This document shows positions 17,125-27,015 of a DNA stretch of 64,000 bases, piece after piece (within the stretch, counting starts at the first letter, position 1; each line of letters opens with the position of its first letter). A program made the position numbers and the translations under genes. The DNA is from Hyphomicrobium sp. ghe19 (lineage in GTDB: Bacteria > Pseudomonadota > Alphaproteobacteria > Rhizobiales > Hyphomicrobiaceae), in the NCBI RefSeq assembly GCF_902712875.1, contig NZ_LR743509.1, positions 1,874,001-1,938,000 of the forward strand. The letters are read 5' to 3'. The notes under the pieces are model-generated. The model searched no databases and was not told where the DNA came from. It saw nothing but the letters and a program-made list of their open reading frames with translations.

Positions 17125-18444
17125 TCAGCGATACAGATCGGCGCGCGTCGGCGGCAGAACGGGGTTGGGCTTAGCTGACTTCGATGCGAGCGTCTGGAAC
17201 AGACGCAGCGTACCGCGCGAAAACGCCAAGCTTACGCCCGCCAGATACGCAACCCAAATCCGATACTTCTCTTCGCCGACGTAGCTGATGGCCTGCTCGC
17301 GGTTCGCCGTCAGGCGTTCGCACCAGAGCTGACAGGTCCGTGCGTAGTGGAGCCGCCAGCCTTCGACGTCGTGGACTTCGAACCCTGCCTGCTCCATTGC
17401 CGAAATCGAATGGCCGATATCGTCCAATTCGCCGCCCGGGAAAATGTATTTCGCAATCGCCTTCTTTTCGGGGCGCATGCGGGCTTTCATCCAGCCTGTC
17501 TTTGGCTTGTGCGCACGGCGCGAGATGGCGTGATTGAGAAACAGGCCGTCGTCGGCGAGCAACGAGCGAACCTTCCTCATGTACGCCGGGATGTTCTTCA
17601 GGCCGATGTGCTCGTACATGCCGATCGAGGCGATCTTGTCGTAGGTGCCCGTCAGCTTCGAGTAATCGTTGAGCTCGAACGTCACCCGGTCTTCGATGCC
17701 GAGGCGTTTGGCCTTGGCGCGCGCAAACGCGAGCTGTTCTTCCGACAGCGTGACGCCGTGCGCGATGACACCGTAGTTCTTGGCCGCATGACACAGAAGG
17801 CCGCCCCAGCCGGCGCCGATGTCGAGCATGCGCTCGCCGGGCTTCAGCCGCAGCTTTCGGCAGATCATCTCGAGCTTGTCGTGCTGCGCCTGCTCGACGC
17901 CGTTTGTCCAATCCGTGTAGTACGCGCACGAGTAGACCATCTCGGGATCGAGGAAGAGCGCGTAAAAGTCGTTCGACAGGTCGTAGTGGAACTGGATGTA
18001 GGCCTTGTTGTCCTCGGTCTTGCGGTTCTTGCCGGTGATCTCGCCTCCGAAGCCATGAGCGTCGCGTGCGTCCGCGGTTTTGGCGAAGAGGAACGGCGAC
18101 AGCTTCAGAGCAAGGCTCGCGAACTCGCCGGGCTTCATCTTTATGGATTTGGACTTGCGGCCATCCTGGAGGCCCAAGCCGAAATCGACGAGGGTGCCGC
18201 CTGAGAAATCGATGCCCTTCTCGACGTATTGGCGAATGATCGAATCGAGCGACGGACGGCGGAGGATTGAGCCGATGACGCCCGGATCGCGGATGGAAAT
18301 CTCGAAGTCCGACTTCGGCGCGCTGCCGAGCGGCAGGCGCGTGCCGTCCCACAATCGGACCCAGCCATCGGCATTGAGACGGCCAGCGAGATCGCGGACA
18401 AGCGAACGTGCCGCCTCGAGTTGCCTGTCGTCCTTCGCACTCAT
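17125..18444 (-). CDS. cfa: Cyclopropane-fatty-acyl-phospholipid synthase family methyltransferase
   Basis: A 439-residue SAM-dependent enzyme that methylenates unsaturated phospholipid acyl chains. Visible are YDLSNDFYALFLDPEMVYSCAYY, the SAM-binding LDIGAGWGGLLCHAAKNYG, GVTLSEEQLAFARAKAK, and SIGMYEHIGLKNIPAYM. The N-terminal domain (about 1-120) is the usual lipid-binding part of CFA synthases. ATG 18444 has a GAGGGA site; the 23-residue extension upstream is rejected. It lies in a lipid cluster, in the same direction as fadI, fadJ and fadE. It may act on a mono-unsaturated chain other than the E. coli Cfa substrate. Confidence 0.85.
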   Translation of the reverse strand: MSAKDDRQLEAARSLVRDLAGRLNADGWVRLWDGTRLPLGSAPKSDFEISIRDPGVIGSILRRPSLDSIIRQYVEKGIDFSGGTLVDFGLGLQDGRKSKSIKMKPGEFASLALKLSPFLFAKTADARDAHGFGGEITGKNRKTEDNKAYIQFHYDLSNDFYALFLDPEMVYSCAYYTDWTNGVEQAQHDKLEMICRKLRLKPGERMLDIGAGWGGLLCHAAKNYGVIAHGVTLSEEQLAFARAKAKRLGIEDRVTFELNDYSKLTGTYDKIASIGMYEHIGLKNIPAYMRKVRSLLADDGLFLNHAISRRAHKPKTGWMKARMRPEKKAIAKYIFPGGELDDIGHSISAMEQAGFEVHDVEGWRLHYARTCQLWCERLTANREQAISYVGEEKYRIWVAYLAGVSLAFSRGTLRLFQTLASKSAKPNPVLPPTRADLYR

Positions 18445-18523
18445 GCGCGTCCCTCGCTTGCCTTCGGCCGCAAGCTCAATAGCGCATCGAAACGGCCAAG
18501 TCTTCTCTTCCACATCCGGCGCA

Positions 18524-19828
18524 TTACGCCGCGGCGCGGGCCTCGATCGTCTGCGGGGCTTCCATGATCGCCGTTACGCCCATGCCGCCCGCGGTGCAGA
18601 CCGAGATGAGGCCGCGGCCGCCCTTCGTCGACAAAAGCTTGGCAAGATTGGAAACGATACGAGCGCCAGTCGCCGCAAAGGGATGGCCGAAGGCGAGCGA
18701 GGAGCCTTTGACGTTGAGCTTGGAGCGATCAATCGACCCGAGTGGCGCATCCTTGCCCATGTGCGTCTTGCAGTAAGCCGGGTCTTCCCAGGCCTTGAGC
18801 GTGCACAGGACCTGCGCGGCGAATGCCTCGTGGAGTTCGTAGAAGTCGAAGTCCTGAAGCGTGAGGCCGGCGCGGTCGAGCATCTTCGAGACGGCGATCG
18901 TCGGCGCCATCAGCAAGCCGTCGCCGCCGACGAAATTGTTGGCGATGTGCTGGCCGAACGTCAGATACGCGAGCACCGGAAGATTGCGCGCCTTGGCCCA
19001 CTCTTCGGACGCGAGCAACACGGTCGCGGCGCCGTCGGTGAGCGGCGTGGAGTTACCGGCTGTCAGCGTGCCTCGCTCGGATTTTTCAAAGGCGGGCTTT
19101 AGGCTCGCCAGCTTCTCGAGCGTGATGTCGGGGCGCAAGTTGTTGTCGCGGAAGACGCCGGCGCAGGGAACGATCAGATCGTCCATGTAGCCTTCGTCGT
19201 AAGCGGCGGCGCCCTTCTTGTGGCTCTCGTAGGCGAGCTGGTCCTGATCGGCGCGGGGAATGTGCCATTCCTGTGCCATCAGTTCGCAATGCTGACCCAT
19301 CGTCAGCCCCGTGCGCGGCTCGGCGACGCTCGGCGGCTGCGGCGCAAGCTCGGTGGGCGAAAGTCCCTTGAAGACTTTGATCTTGTCGAGCGCCGTCTTG
19401 CCTTGCTGCGCGCCAACGAGGCGCTTCGAGAATTTCTTCGAGAACACGATCGGGGCGTCCGACGTCGTGTCGGAGCCGACGGAGATCGCGCTTTCGATTT
19501 CGCCCGTTGCAATCTTGGCAGCCGACATGAGCGCCGATTGCAGCGAGGTGCCGCACGCCTGGATCAGCGTGACGCCGGGTGTCGAGGGCGCGAGCTTCGT
19601 CGACAAGACGGCTTCGCGCGCCAGGTTGAAATCCTTGGAGTGCGTGACGACTGCGCCGCCGACGACCTCGTCGATGTGCTGGCCCTTGAGTCCGAACCGG
19701 TCGACCAGTCCGTTCAAGGCGGCGGCCATCATGTCGAGGTTCGAGAGGTCGGTATAAAATGTATTCGAACGGCAGAACGGGATGCGGACACCGCCAATCA
19801 CTGCAACGCGCCGGAGTTCTCGTGCCAT
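18524..19828 (-). CDS. fadI: Acetyl-CoA C-acyltransferase (FadI-like thiolase)
   Basis: A 434-residue thiolase that cleaves 3-ketoacyl-CoA with CoA. The nucleophile Cys is in TLIQACGTSLQSALMSAAK, the C-terminal Cys in ISVCTAGGMGVTAIME, and the active His in SSLAFGHPFAATGARI. The length and the segment DLSNLDMMAAALNGLVDR fit FadI, the partner of FadJ. GGGAG precedes the ATG. It is 14 bases downstream of the fadJ stop and probably shares an operon with fadJ. Confidence 0.87.
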   Translation of the reverse strand: MARELRRVAVIGGVRIPFCRSNTFYTDLSNLDMMAAALNGLVDRFGLKGQHIDEVVGGAVVTHSKDFNLAREAVLSTKLAPSTPGVTLIQACGTSLQSALMSAAKIATGEIESAISVGSDTTSDAPIVFSKKFSKRLVGAQQGKTALDKIKVFKGLSPTELAPQPPSVAEPRTGLTMGQHCELMAQEWHIPRADQDQLAYESHKKGAAAYDEGYMDDLIVPCAGVFRDNNLRPDITLEKLASLKPAFEKSERGTLTAGNSTPLTDGAATVLLASEEWAKARNLPVLAYLTFGQHIANNFVGGDGLLMAPTIAVSKMLDRAGLTLQDFDFYELHEAFAAQVLCTLKAWEDPAYCKTHMGKDAPLGSIDRSKLNVKGSSLAFGHPFAATGARIVSNLAKLLSTKGGRGLISVCTAGGMGVTAIMEAPQTIEARAAA

Positions 19829-19842
19829 TTCAATCTCCCAAA

Positions 19843-21861
19843 CTATTCGGCTGCTGCAGCGTGCGGAGCGGATGCGGGACCGGCCGCGCTCAAGCTCTTC
19901 CTGTAGTGCAACGGGCCGCCGCGGAACGGCGCGAAGCCGGTCCCGAAAATCATGCCCGCATCGACCAGGTCAGCGGTTTCGACGACGCCGTCGTCGAGCG
20001 ATTTCTGTGCTTCCGCGATCATCGGATCGACAAGCTCGCGTCCGAGGCGATCGAGATCCGCCTTCTCGAATTTCTTGTCCGACTTGACGGGCTTGCCGTC
20101 CTTCCAGACGTAGAAGCCTTCGCCGGTTTTCTTGCCGAGGCGGCCGGAGGCAACGAGCCGGTCGAGCCTGGAGCCTTCGCTCGAATGGCCCAGAATTTTC
20201 GCGACGTGGGCGCAGATGTCGAGGCCGACGTTGTCTGCCAGCTCGATCGGGCCCATCGGCATGCCGAACGTGCGCGCCGCTTCGTCGATCTTTTCCTTGT
20301 CCTCACCCTCTTCGAGACGCTTCATCGCGGCGAACATGTAGGGCGTGAGCACCTTATTCACGAGGAAGCCCGGGACGTCCTTCGTGATCAGCGGGAACTT
20401 GTCGATCGCGGTGACGAAAGCTGCGCCTTTTTTCACTTCTTCGTCACGCGTGTTGGCTCCGCGTACCACTTCGACGAGCGGCATCTGCGCGACGGGCGAG
20501 AAGAAGTGCAGACCGATCAAGCGGCCCGGATCTTTCAGCGGGGCGGCGATGTCCTCAAGCTTCAGCGAGGACGTGTTCGTCGCGAGCACGGCACCCGGCT
20601 TGATCCTCGTTTCGAGATCGGTGAAGAGCTTCTGCTTCACATCGAGCCGCTCGACGATCGCCTCGATGATGACGTCGGCCCGCGAAATGCCTTTGCCTTC
20701 AGGGTCCGCAATCAACCGCGCCTTTGCAGCATCGCGCGCCGGCTTCGTCTTGAATTTCCGCGCGAAGAGTTTGCCTTGCGCCTTGATGCCCTTCTCGAGC
20801 TGCTCGGCGGAGATATCCTGCAACGTCACTTCCATGCCGGATGCGACGCAGACGCCAGCGATATCGGCGCCCATGGTGCCTGCGCCGATGACGTGGACGC
20901 GGCTCGGCCGCCATTTGAAGCCCTTCGGCGCCTGCCCTTTCAGCAGCTCCGTCAAGCGGAAGACGCGACGCAAATTCCGTGAGGTATCGGACACCATCAG
21001 CGGCGCGAAGGCTTTCGTCTCCTCGCGCTTCATCGTGTCGAGGTCGCCGCCGAATTTCTCGAACAGGTCGATCAGGCGGAAGGGCGCGGGATAGTGGTCT
21101 TCGCGAACCTTCTTCGCCGTCTCCTGACGCATTTTCTTGGCGAGCAGGCCGCGCACGGGCCACTTGGTCAGCAGCATCTTGGCGAGACCGGCCGACTTCG
21201 AACGGCGGTTCTGCAGCACGGCCTTGCGCGCTGCCCAATGCAGCTCTCCGGGGCTGCCGACGAGTTGGTCGATGAGGCCCTGGGCCTTTGCGACGGTCGC
21301 GCGGATCATGCCGCCCGTCAGCATCAGTTGCATCGCCGCCATCGGGCCGGCCTGCTTGATCGAGCGTGCGGTGCCGTTAAAACCAGGGAAGATGCCGAGC
21401 TTCACTTCCGGGAAGCCGACGCGCGTTGAGTCATCGCGTGTCGCGATGCGGTAATGGCAGGCGAGGATCAGCTCCAAGCCACCGCCGACGCACACGCCAT
21501 GAATGGCTGCGACAACCGGCACCGGAAGTTTTTCGATACGGTCGAGCAGATCATTGACCGGCTTCAGGGCGGCGATGACATCCTGCTCGCTCTGGAACGT
21601 CTCGAACTCGCGGATGTCGGCGCCGACGATGTAGCCGCGTTCCTTCCCCGACATGATGACGAGGCCGCGAACGGTCTTTGCGCGAGCTTCCGCCTCGACG
21701 CGCTCAATGATCGCGTTCAGCTCTTCGATGGGACGCCGCCCGAGTGAGTTCGCGCTTTCGCCTTCGCGATCGAACGTCGCCCAGGCAATATTTTCGCCGT
21801 CGATCTTGAAACGCCAGTCTTTCAACTGCGATTCATTCGCTTCAGCCGCTGCGTCCATCAT
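19843..21861 (-). CDS. fadJ: Fatty-acid oxidation multifunctional protein (enoyl-CoA hydratase/3-hydroxyacyl-CoA dehydrogenase)
   Basis: A 672-residue bifunctional enzyme. The N-terminal crotonase domain (about 10-280) shows KTVRGLVIMSGKERGYIVGAD, the oxyanion region HGVCVGGGLELILACHYRIA and VKLGIFPGFNGT. The NAD-binding domain starts VHVIGAGTMGADIAGVCVASG near 330. The dehydrogenase has GLHFFSPVAQMPLVEVV and KDVPGFLVNKVLTPYM. It hydrates and oxidises enoyl-CoA, feeding the adjacent fadI thiolase. ATG 21861 follows GAGGTGAG; a GTG three bases before is an alternative. Confidence 0.88.
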   Translation of the reverse strand: MMDAAAEANESQLKDWRFKIDGENIAWATFDREGESANSLGRRPIEELNAIIERVEAEARAKTVRGLVIMSGKERGYIVGADIREFETFQSEQDVIAALKPVNDLLDRIEKLPVPVVAAIHGVCVGGGLELILACHYRIATRDDSTRVGFPEVKLGIFPGFNGTARSIKQAGPMAAMQLMLTGGMIRATVAKAQGLIDQLVGSPGELHWAARKAVLQNRRSKSAGLAKMLLTKWPVRGLLAKKMRQETAKKVREDHYPAPFRLIDLFEKFGGDLDTMKREETKAFAPLMVSDTSRNLRRVFRLTELLKGQAPKGFKWRPSRVHVIGAGTMGADIAGVCVASGMEVTLQDISAEQLEKGIKAQGKLFARKFKTKPARDAAKARLIADPEGKGISRADVIIEAIVERLDVKQKLFTDLETRIKPGAVLATNTSSLKLEDIAAPLKDPGRLIGLHFFSPVAQMPLVEVVRGANTRDEEVKKGAAFVTAIDKFPLITKDVPGFLVNKVLTPYMFAAMKRLEEGEDKEKIDEAARTFGMPMGPIELADNVGLDICAHVAKILGHSSEGSRLDRLVASGRLGKKTGEGFYVWKDGKPVKSDKKFEKADLDRLGRELVDPMIAEAQKSLDDGVVETADLVDAGMIFGTGFAPFRGGPLHYRKSLSAAGPASAPHAAAAE

Positions 21862-21895
21862 CACTCACCTCAATCGTTCGAGACTTCAACCCGGC

Positions 21896-24373
21896 TCATT
21901 CCGCTGCCAGGCTCTCGGCTCCGCGCGCGTTATGACCGAGCGTCACATAGTGTGGTTTCAATTCTTCCGGATCGAAATGATCGACCGCGATCACGCGGGC
22001 GACGAGCTGTTCGACCTCGCGGAGCTGATCGGCCTCCGCCGCGGTGATGACGCCCTTCGCTTCAGCCTCGGCGAACCAGTCAATCCCATGATACCGCCGT
22101 ACGACGCCGTCGCGGATGGCTTTCTCAAGCCGCTTCTCGATGGGTTCGGCGGCGATCACCTTTTCCAGCGTCACTTCGAGGATGCCGGTCGGATCGTTGA
22201 CGTCCTTCGATACGAAAATGTGCCGTGTCAGGCGGTCGCGAACATCTCCCGGCTGCAACGCGTGGCGCGCTACGAGGTGGCCCTGCACATCGGACGCGGG
22301 TTTGAAGCGGCGTCCGAGCGGGAAGACGACGACGCGCATCAGCGGCCGCGCCCAGCGGACGGGGAAGTTGTCGATCGTGCCTCCGACGGCTTCCTGGAAG
22401 CGATAGAGCGCGTTCTGTGCGGCGAGATCGACGATATACTCGTCCCCTGCCGGGCGGCCGTCATCGTCGTAACGCTTCAATGTCGCCGAGAGCATGTAAA
22501 GCTCGGATAGGGCATCCGCCATCCGGCCGGTGATCTTCTGCTTCGTCTTGAGGCCGCCGCCGAGCAGCGCGACCGTGAGATCGGCAACGAACGCGAAGGA
22601 GCGGCTGGCGCGTCCAAGTTGGCGGTACCAATGGGACATGCGCAGCGCGCCGGCGGGTGCCGCGACGAAGGCGCCGCCCGTCAGGTTGTGGACGAAGCCG
22701 CCCGTCGCATTCGATAGCGAAAAGGCGATGTGATTATTGAACGCGTCTTCGAAGGTATCGAGGCCGCGTTTTCTATCGGTGTCCTGCGCCGCCTGCACTT
22801 CCCTGTAGAGATACGGATGCGAGCGGAGCGCGCCTTGCGCAAACGTGATCAGCGTGCGCGTCAGAATGTTGGCGCCCTCGACCGTGATGCCGACGGGGAC
22901 CATCTGGTAGGCTGACTGCAGATAGTTCGCGGGGCCGTCGCAAATGCCGCGACCGCCGTGGATGTCCATCGCGTCGTTGACGGCGCGGCGCATCTTCTCC
23001 GTCGTTTGGTATTTCATCAGCGCGGAGATGACCGACGGCCGTTCGCCTCGTGACACCATCGCGGCCGTCATGGCGCGGGCTGCCTCGTTGACGTAAGCGG
23101 TCTCGACGATGCGGACGAGCGGTTCCTCGACGCCTTCCATGCGCGAGACGGGGAGCCCGAACTGCTTTCTGATGCGGCCATATGCGGACGTTACGCGCAG
23201 CATCATCTTGGCGCCGGCCGTCGCCGACGACGGCAGCGAGATCGCGCGCCCGGCGGACAGACATTCCATCAGCATGCGCCAGCCGTGGCCGGCCATGGCT
23301 TCGCCGCCGATGACCCAATCCATCGGGATGAAGACGTCGTTCCCCCAGTTGGGGCCGTTCGGAAACGCGGCGCCGGACGGCAGATGCCGGCGTCCGATGT
23401 TGACGCCGGGATGGTTGGCTGGGATGAGCGCAAGCGTGATGCCGACGTCTTCGCCTTTGCCGAGCAGATTGTCCTGGTCGAAAAGCCGGAAGGCCAAGCC
23501 GACGAGCGTCGCGTTCGGCCCGAGGGTGATGTAGCGCTTGTCCCACGAGAGGCGGATGCCGAGCGTGTCCTTCCCCTGATACGTCCCGCGCGTCACGTGG
23601 CCGATGTCGCGCATGGTGGCGGCGTCGGAGCCGGAGGTCGGGCCGGTCAGCGAGAAGCAGGGCACTTCCTCGCCCTTCGCAAGACGCGGCAAGTAATAGT
23701 GCTTCTGCTCGTCGGTGCCGTACTTCTCGATCAGCTCGCCCGGTCCGAGCGAATTCGGGACCATGACGATCGTCACAACGTCGGGCGAGCGCGAGGCGAT
23801 CTTGCCGAGAATGAGCGATTGGGCCTGAGGCGAAAATCCAAGGCCGCCGTGCTCCTTCGAGATCAGCATGCCGAGGAAGCCGTGCGTCTTGACGAAGTCC
23901 CAGATGTTGTCCGGGATCTCGTGCAGGTTATGGCGGATCTGCCAATCGCTGATGAGGCGGCAGAGCTCTTCCGTCGGGCCGTCAAGGAACGCCTGTTCCT
24001 CCGGCGTCAGTTCAATCGGCGGAATGGATTGGAGCTTGTCCCAGTCGGGCGTGCCGGAAAAAAGTTCGGCGTCGAAGCCGACGGTCCCGGCTTCGAGCGC
24101 CTGGGACTCGGTGTCAGAGACTTTGGGGAGAATTTTGCGGATTTGAGCGAAGACCGGCGCGACGACGAACTTCCGGCGCATGGTCGGGATCGCAAGCACG
24201 GCGAGCGCCACGAACGGCAACCAGGCGACCCACGTGAGTGGCCAAAGGCTGCCGTCAGTCGCGAGCCACGTGAAGACGCCGACCGCGGCGGCCCACCCCC
24301 AAAGCGGCGCTCTGATCATTCCCAGCGCCAGGAAGCCGATCAAAGCCACCAGTAAAAGTACGACGGGCGCCAT
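21896..24373 (-). CDS. fadE: Acyl-CoA dehydrogenase, membrane-anchored FadE type
   Basis: About 825 residues, close to E. coli FadE (814). The first ~75 residues hold membrane spans (LLLVALIGFLALGMI; PLWGWAAAVGVFTWLAT). The dehydrogenase core then has FSLTGPTSGSDAATMRDIG, KRYITLGPNATLVGLAF, RAISLPSSATAGAKMM, and the glycine-rich GRGICDGPANYLQSAYQMVPVG. The C-terminal half contains the DUF1974-type extension. FadE does the first step of beta-oxidation. ATG 24373 has GGGAGG seven bases upstream, better than upstream in-frame starts at 24424 or 24484, which lack a site. Confidence 0.86.
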   Translation of the reverse strand: MAPVVLLLVALIGFLALGMIRAPLWGWAAAVGVFTWLATDGSLWPLTWVAWLPFVALAVLAIPTMRRKFVVAPVFAQIRKILPKVSDTESQALEAGTVGFDAELFSGTPDWDKLQSIPPIELTPEEQAFLDGPTEELCRLISDWQIRHNLHEIPDNIWDFVKTHGFLGMLISKEHGGLGFSPQAQSLILGKIASRSPDVVTIVMVPNSLGPGELIEKYGTDEQKHYYLPRLAKGEEVPCFSLTGPTSGSDAATMRDIGHVTRGTYQGKDTLGIRLSWDKRYITLGPNATLVGLAFRLFDQDNLLGKGEDVGITLALIPANHPGVNIGRRHLPSGAAFPNGPNWGNDVFIPMDWVIGGEAMAGHGWRMLMECLSAGRAISLPSSATAGAKMMLRVTSAYGRIRKQFGLPVSRMEGVEEPLVRIVETAYVNEAARAMTAAMVSRGERPSVISALMKYQTTEKMRRAVNDAMDIHGGRGICDGPANYLQSAYQMVPVGITVEGANILTRTLITFAQGALRSHPYLYREVQAAQDTDRKRGLDTFEDAFNNHIAFSLSNATGGFVHNLTGGAFVAAPAGALRMSHWYRQLGRASRSFAFVADLTVALLGGGLKTKQKITGRMADALSELYMLSATLKRYDDDGRPAGDEYIVDLAAQNALYRFQEAVGGTIDNFPVRWARPLMRVVVFPLGRRFKPASDVQGHLVARHALQPGDVRDRLTRHIFVSKDVNDPTGILEVTLEKVIAAEPIEKRLEKAIRDGVVRRYHGIDWFAEAEAKGVITAAEADQLREVEQLVARVIAVDHFDPEELKPHYVTLGHNARGAESLAAE

Positions 24374-24663
24374 TTCCGTGCCTCCCATACGGGCCGCCGC
24401 CGCAATCGCGGCAAGCCCAGTCATCAGCGTTAACGTATACGTCAATCTAGGGATTTCTCGTGTGCAGTCCAGTCGGGGCGCCATAAAGAGGCGCCACGAG
24501 GTGTTCCTGGCCTCAGGTATCCTGCAGTCGTTCAGCCATGTCTCGCGCCCAGTTAATCACGTTTCTGCAACCGCGCCTAACTTGCAGGTACATTACCCTC
24601 GCCCATCCCGTTCCCAATCCGTTAGAACAGATGCTGCGCGCTAATCCTTAAGGATTGCAGAAA

Positions 24664-25980
24664 TCAGCGGACGGGCTTCTCGGGGGCCTCGCCGAAAAGA
24701 TCGGCGACGAGGGTCTGATACCACTCGGCGCTCTCCTGATAGGTCTCGCGGCGAAGCTCGGCGCTATCGTCGGGTTTGGAAATGAACGGCTCTTTGACTT
24801 CGAGATAGGGTTTTCCATCCTTTGTTGCCGGCACGTAATCGCCACCGATTTTAGCACTGTTGTCGGGGGCGAGCATTGACCAGCAGGTATTTCTGTATTT
24901 GCCGGGTGCGCGCGGCCTCGCATCGAGGCTCGCAAGGATGTCGGCTGCGACGACGCCCGCTTGGCTGACGGCCGAGTACGCCGATTTCGGCATGTCGTTC
25001 GCAATCGCTGCATCACCGAGGACGTAGACGTCCCTCGCCTTCGTCGAAGCAAAGTTCTCGGGGTGGACCGGACACCAGTCGTTCTCGGCGAGGCCCGCGT
25101 GGACCGCGATCGATCCCGCCTTCTGCGCCGGGATGATGTTGGCGAGGGCGGCCCGCTCCGTGCGCCCGGCCTTCGTCGTCACGATCCCGGTCGCGGCATC
25201 GACTTTGACGACCGCGAAATCGTCGATCTCGTTCGTCAGGTTGATCTCGATAATGCCCTTGTAATATTCCTCGAACGCCTCCTCGAAGACGGCCTGCTTC
25301 GAATATGTTTTCTTAGCGTCGAAAAGGACGAGCTTGGCCTTCGGCTTCTTCGTTTTCAGGAAGTGCGCGATCATGCAGGCGCGTTCATACGGGCCTGGCG
25401 GGCACCGGTACGGATTGGGCGGGGCGGACATCACGACTAGGCCGCCATCGGGCAGCGCCAGCAGCTTTTCCTTCAGCAGCCACGTCTGCTCGCCCCCTTG
25501 CCACGCGTGCGGCATGATCTTGGCGGCTTCCGGCGAGTAGCCCTCTATCGTCTCGTATTTGAAATCGATGCCCGGAGCGACGACGAGCCGGTCGTACTTC
25601 ATGGGTGAGCCGCCGCGCGCCAGCGTCACGGTCTTTGCCTTCGTGTCGATCGCCGTCGCGGCATCGGTGACGACGTCGATGCCGCGCTTCTTCACGCCCG
25701 TATAATCGTGCGTGATCGATTTGAAGGACCGGAACCCGCCGAGATAAAGGTTCGAATAAAAGCAGGTCGTATATTTTTCCTTCGGCTCGATCAGCGTTAT
25801 CTCGAGGCGCGGGTCGGATGACTTGAGGCGATTTGCGACGGTCACGCCACCGGGGCCGCCGCCGATGACGACGATCTTGGCCCGGCCTGCAGCAAGAGCC
25901 GGTCCCGGCAGCTCGGACGCCGCAGCGAAACTTGCGCCCGCGGTCAGCAGAGCAAATTCGCGGCGCGTGATCTCGGTCAT
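24664..25980 (-). CDS. fccB: FAD-dependent sulfide dehydrogenase, flavocytochrome c flavoprotein subunit
   Basis: A 438-residue secreted flavoprotein. The N-terminus has a Tat signal (TRREFALLTAG). The FAD-binding loop VVIGGGPGGVTVANRL is at about 36-51. The redox Cys pair of FccB/SoxF proteins is recognisable: Cys73 in KYTTCFYSN and Cys366 in KYRNTCWSM. It oxidises sulfide in the periplasm and normally pairs with a di-haem cytochrome (FccA), which is not next to it here. The gene is divergent from soxYZ, with a ~190-base shared promoter region. ATG 25980 has a GGGGGA site. Confidence 0.87.
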   Translation of the reverse strand: MTEITRREFALLTAGASFAAASELPGPALAAGRAKIVVIGGGPGGVTVANRLKSSDPRLEITLIEPKEKYTTCFYSNLYLGGFRSFKSITHDYTGVKKRGIDVVTDAATAIDTKAKTVTLARGGSPMKYDRLVVAPGIDFKYETIEGYSPEAAKIMPHAWQGGEQTWLLKEKLLALPDGGLVVMSAPPNPYRCPPGPYERACMIAHFLKTKKPKAKLVLFDAKKTYSKQAVFEEAFEEYYKGIIEINLTNEIDDFAVVKVDAATGIVTTKAGRTERAALANIIPAQKAGSIAVHAGLAENDWCPVHPENFASTKARDVYVLGDAAIANDMPKSAYSAVSQAGVVAADILASLDARPRAPGKYRNTCWSMLAPDNSAKIGGDYVPATKDGKPYLEVKEPFISKPDDSAELRRETYQESAEWYQTLVADLFGEAPEKPVR

Positions 25981-26169
25981 TCCCCCGCCTCTCATTTCGA
26001 CACCGGCTTCAGGTTCGGCCGCGCCTTTTGACCGTTAGCTTAGGCGTTTCAAAGGCTCATTTGCCACGGGCAGTTACCCGGTGTCAGGAAAATAAATCGT
26101 AAGGAAGCTGGAGGTCGCGCGTGCGGGTATCCTATATTACACGCAACCTTCAGCTTCGAGGCCCGGCGC

Positions 26170-26658
26170 GTGCCAGATCCCATCGATATTTCAATTCTGA
26201 GCCGTCGTGAATTCGTTGCGGCGGGTGCCGCAGCGGCCGTCTTTGCTCCGTTCGTTGCGCGAGCCGAGGCCCCGGAGCCCGGCGCGCCCGCCCCCAGCCA
26301 AAAATTCAAAGATGATTTCGCCCGGATCGCCGGTTCCGCCAGTCCGATCGAGGGCAAGATCACGGTTGATCTGCCCGAGACGGCCGAGAACGGGAATTTC
26401 GTGCCGGTCACCATCGCCGTCGACAGCCCCATGACGGATGCGGATTACATCAAGGCGATCCACCTTCTCTCGACGGAAAATCCCGCCGCGCATGTCGCCA
26501 CATTCAATTTGTCGCCGGTCAACGCCGTCGCGCGCGTGCAGTCGCGGATGCGGCTGGCGAAGACGCAGGACGTCGTGGTCCTGGCGGAGCAATCGAACGG
26601 CGAGATGCTGATTTCGACGACGCTCGTCAAGGTCGTCATCGGCGGCTGCGGGATTTGA
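26170..26658 (+). CDS. soxY: Thiosulfate oxidation carrier protein SoxY
   Basis: A 162-residue periplasmic protein with a Tat signal (SRREFVAAGAAAAVFAPF) near the N-terminus. SoxY carries sulfur intermediates on the Cys of a C-terminal swinging arm, normally GGCGG. Here the end is VVIGGCGI, so the conserved Cys is present but the last Gly is replaced by Ile. The start is GTG 26170. It is followed 12 bases later by soxZ. The other sox genes (soxXA, soxB, soxCD) are not in the window. Confidence 0.9.
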   Translation: MPDPIDISILSRREFVAAGAAAAVFAPFVARAEAPEPGAPAPSQKFKDDFARIAGSASPIEGKITVDLPETAENGNFVPVTIAVDSPMTDADYIKAIHLLSTENPAAHVATFNLSPVNAVARVQSRMRLAKTQDVVVLAEQSNGEMLISTTLVKVVIGGCGI

Positions 26659-26670
26659 GGGGCAAACACC

Positions 26671-26994
26671 ATGGCAGCCAATCCGCGCATCAAGCTTCCC
26701 GAGACCGCCAAGGCCGGCGACGTCATCGAGGTCAAGACACTCATCACCCACGTGATGGAGACCGGCAATCGTCACGACAAGACCGGCAGGCCGATACCGC
26801 GCGACATCATCCATGCTTTCGTTGCGAAGTTCGACGGAAAGGAAATATTTCGCGCCGAGTTCGGGCCGGGCATTTCCGCGAATCCGTATCTGGCATTTTA
26901 CATGCGCGTTCCCGGCCCCGGCATTTTCGAAATCGCGTGGACGGACGATCACGGCGTTACGACGGTTGCGACGGCTCCGCTGAATTTGGCTTAG
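26671..26994 (+). CDS. soxZ: Thiosulfate oxidation carrier complex protein SoxZ
   Basis: A 107-residue protein that pairs with SoxY in the periplasm. Visible SoxZ features are KLPETAKAGDVIEVKTLITHVMETGNR, IIHAFVAKFDGKEIFRAEFGPGIS, YLAFYMRVPGPGIFEIAW and DDHGV. It is translated after soxY from an ATG with GAGGGG nearby. SoxZ has no signal peptide and is exported with SoxY by hitch-hiking on its Tat signal, as is usual for the family. Confidence 0.92.
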   Translation: MAANPRIKLPETAKAGDVIEVKTLITHVMETGNRHDKTGRPIPRDIIHAFVAKFDGKEIFRAEFGPGISANPYLAFYMRVPGPGIFEIAWTDDHGVTTVATAPLNLA

Positions 26995-27015
26995 GTTGCC
27001 GTGGGCATTCTCACC

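Noticed and set aside
24477..24495. ggcgcc-ataaaga-ggcgcc hairpin upstream of fadE
   Set aside because: Six-bp stem without T run, about 100 bases upstream of the preferred start; no reason to call it a regulator.
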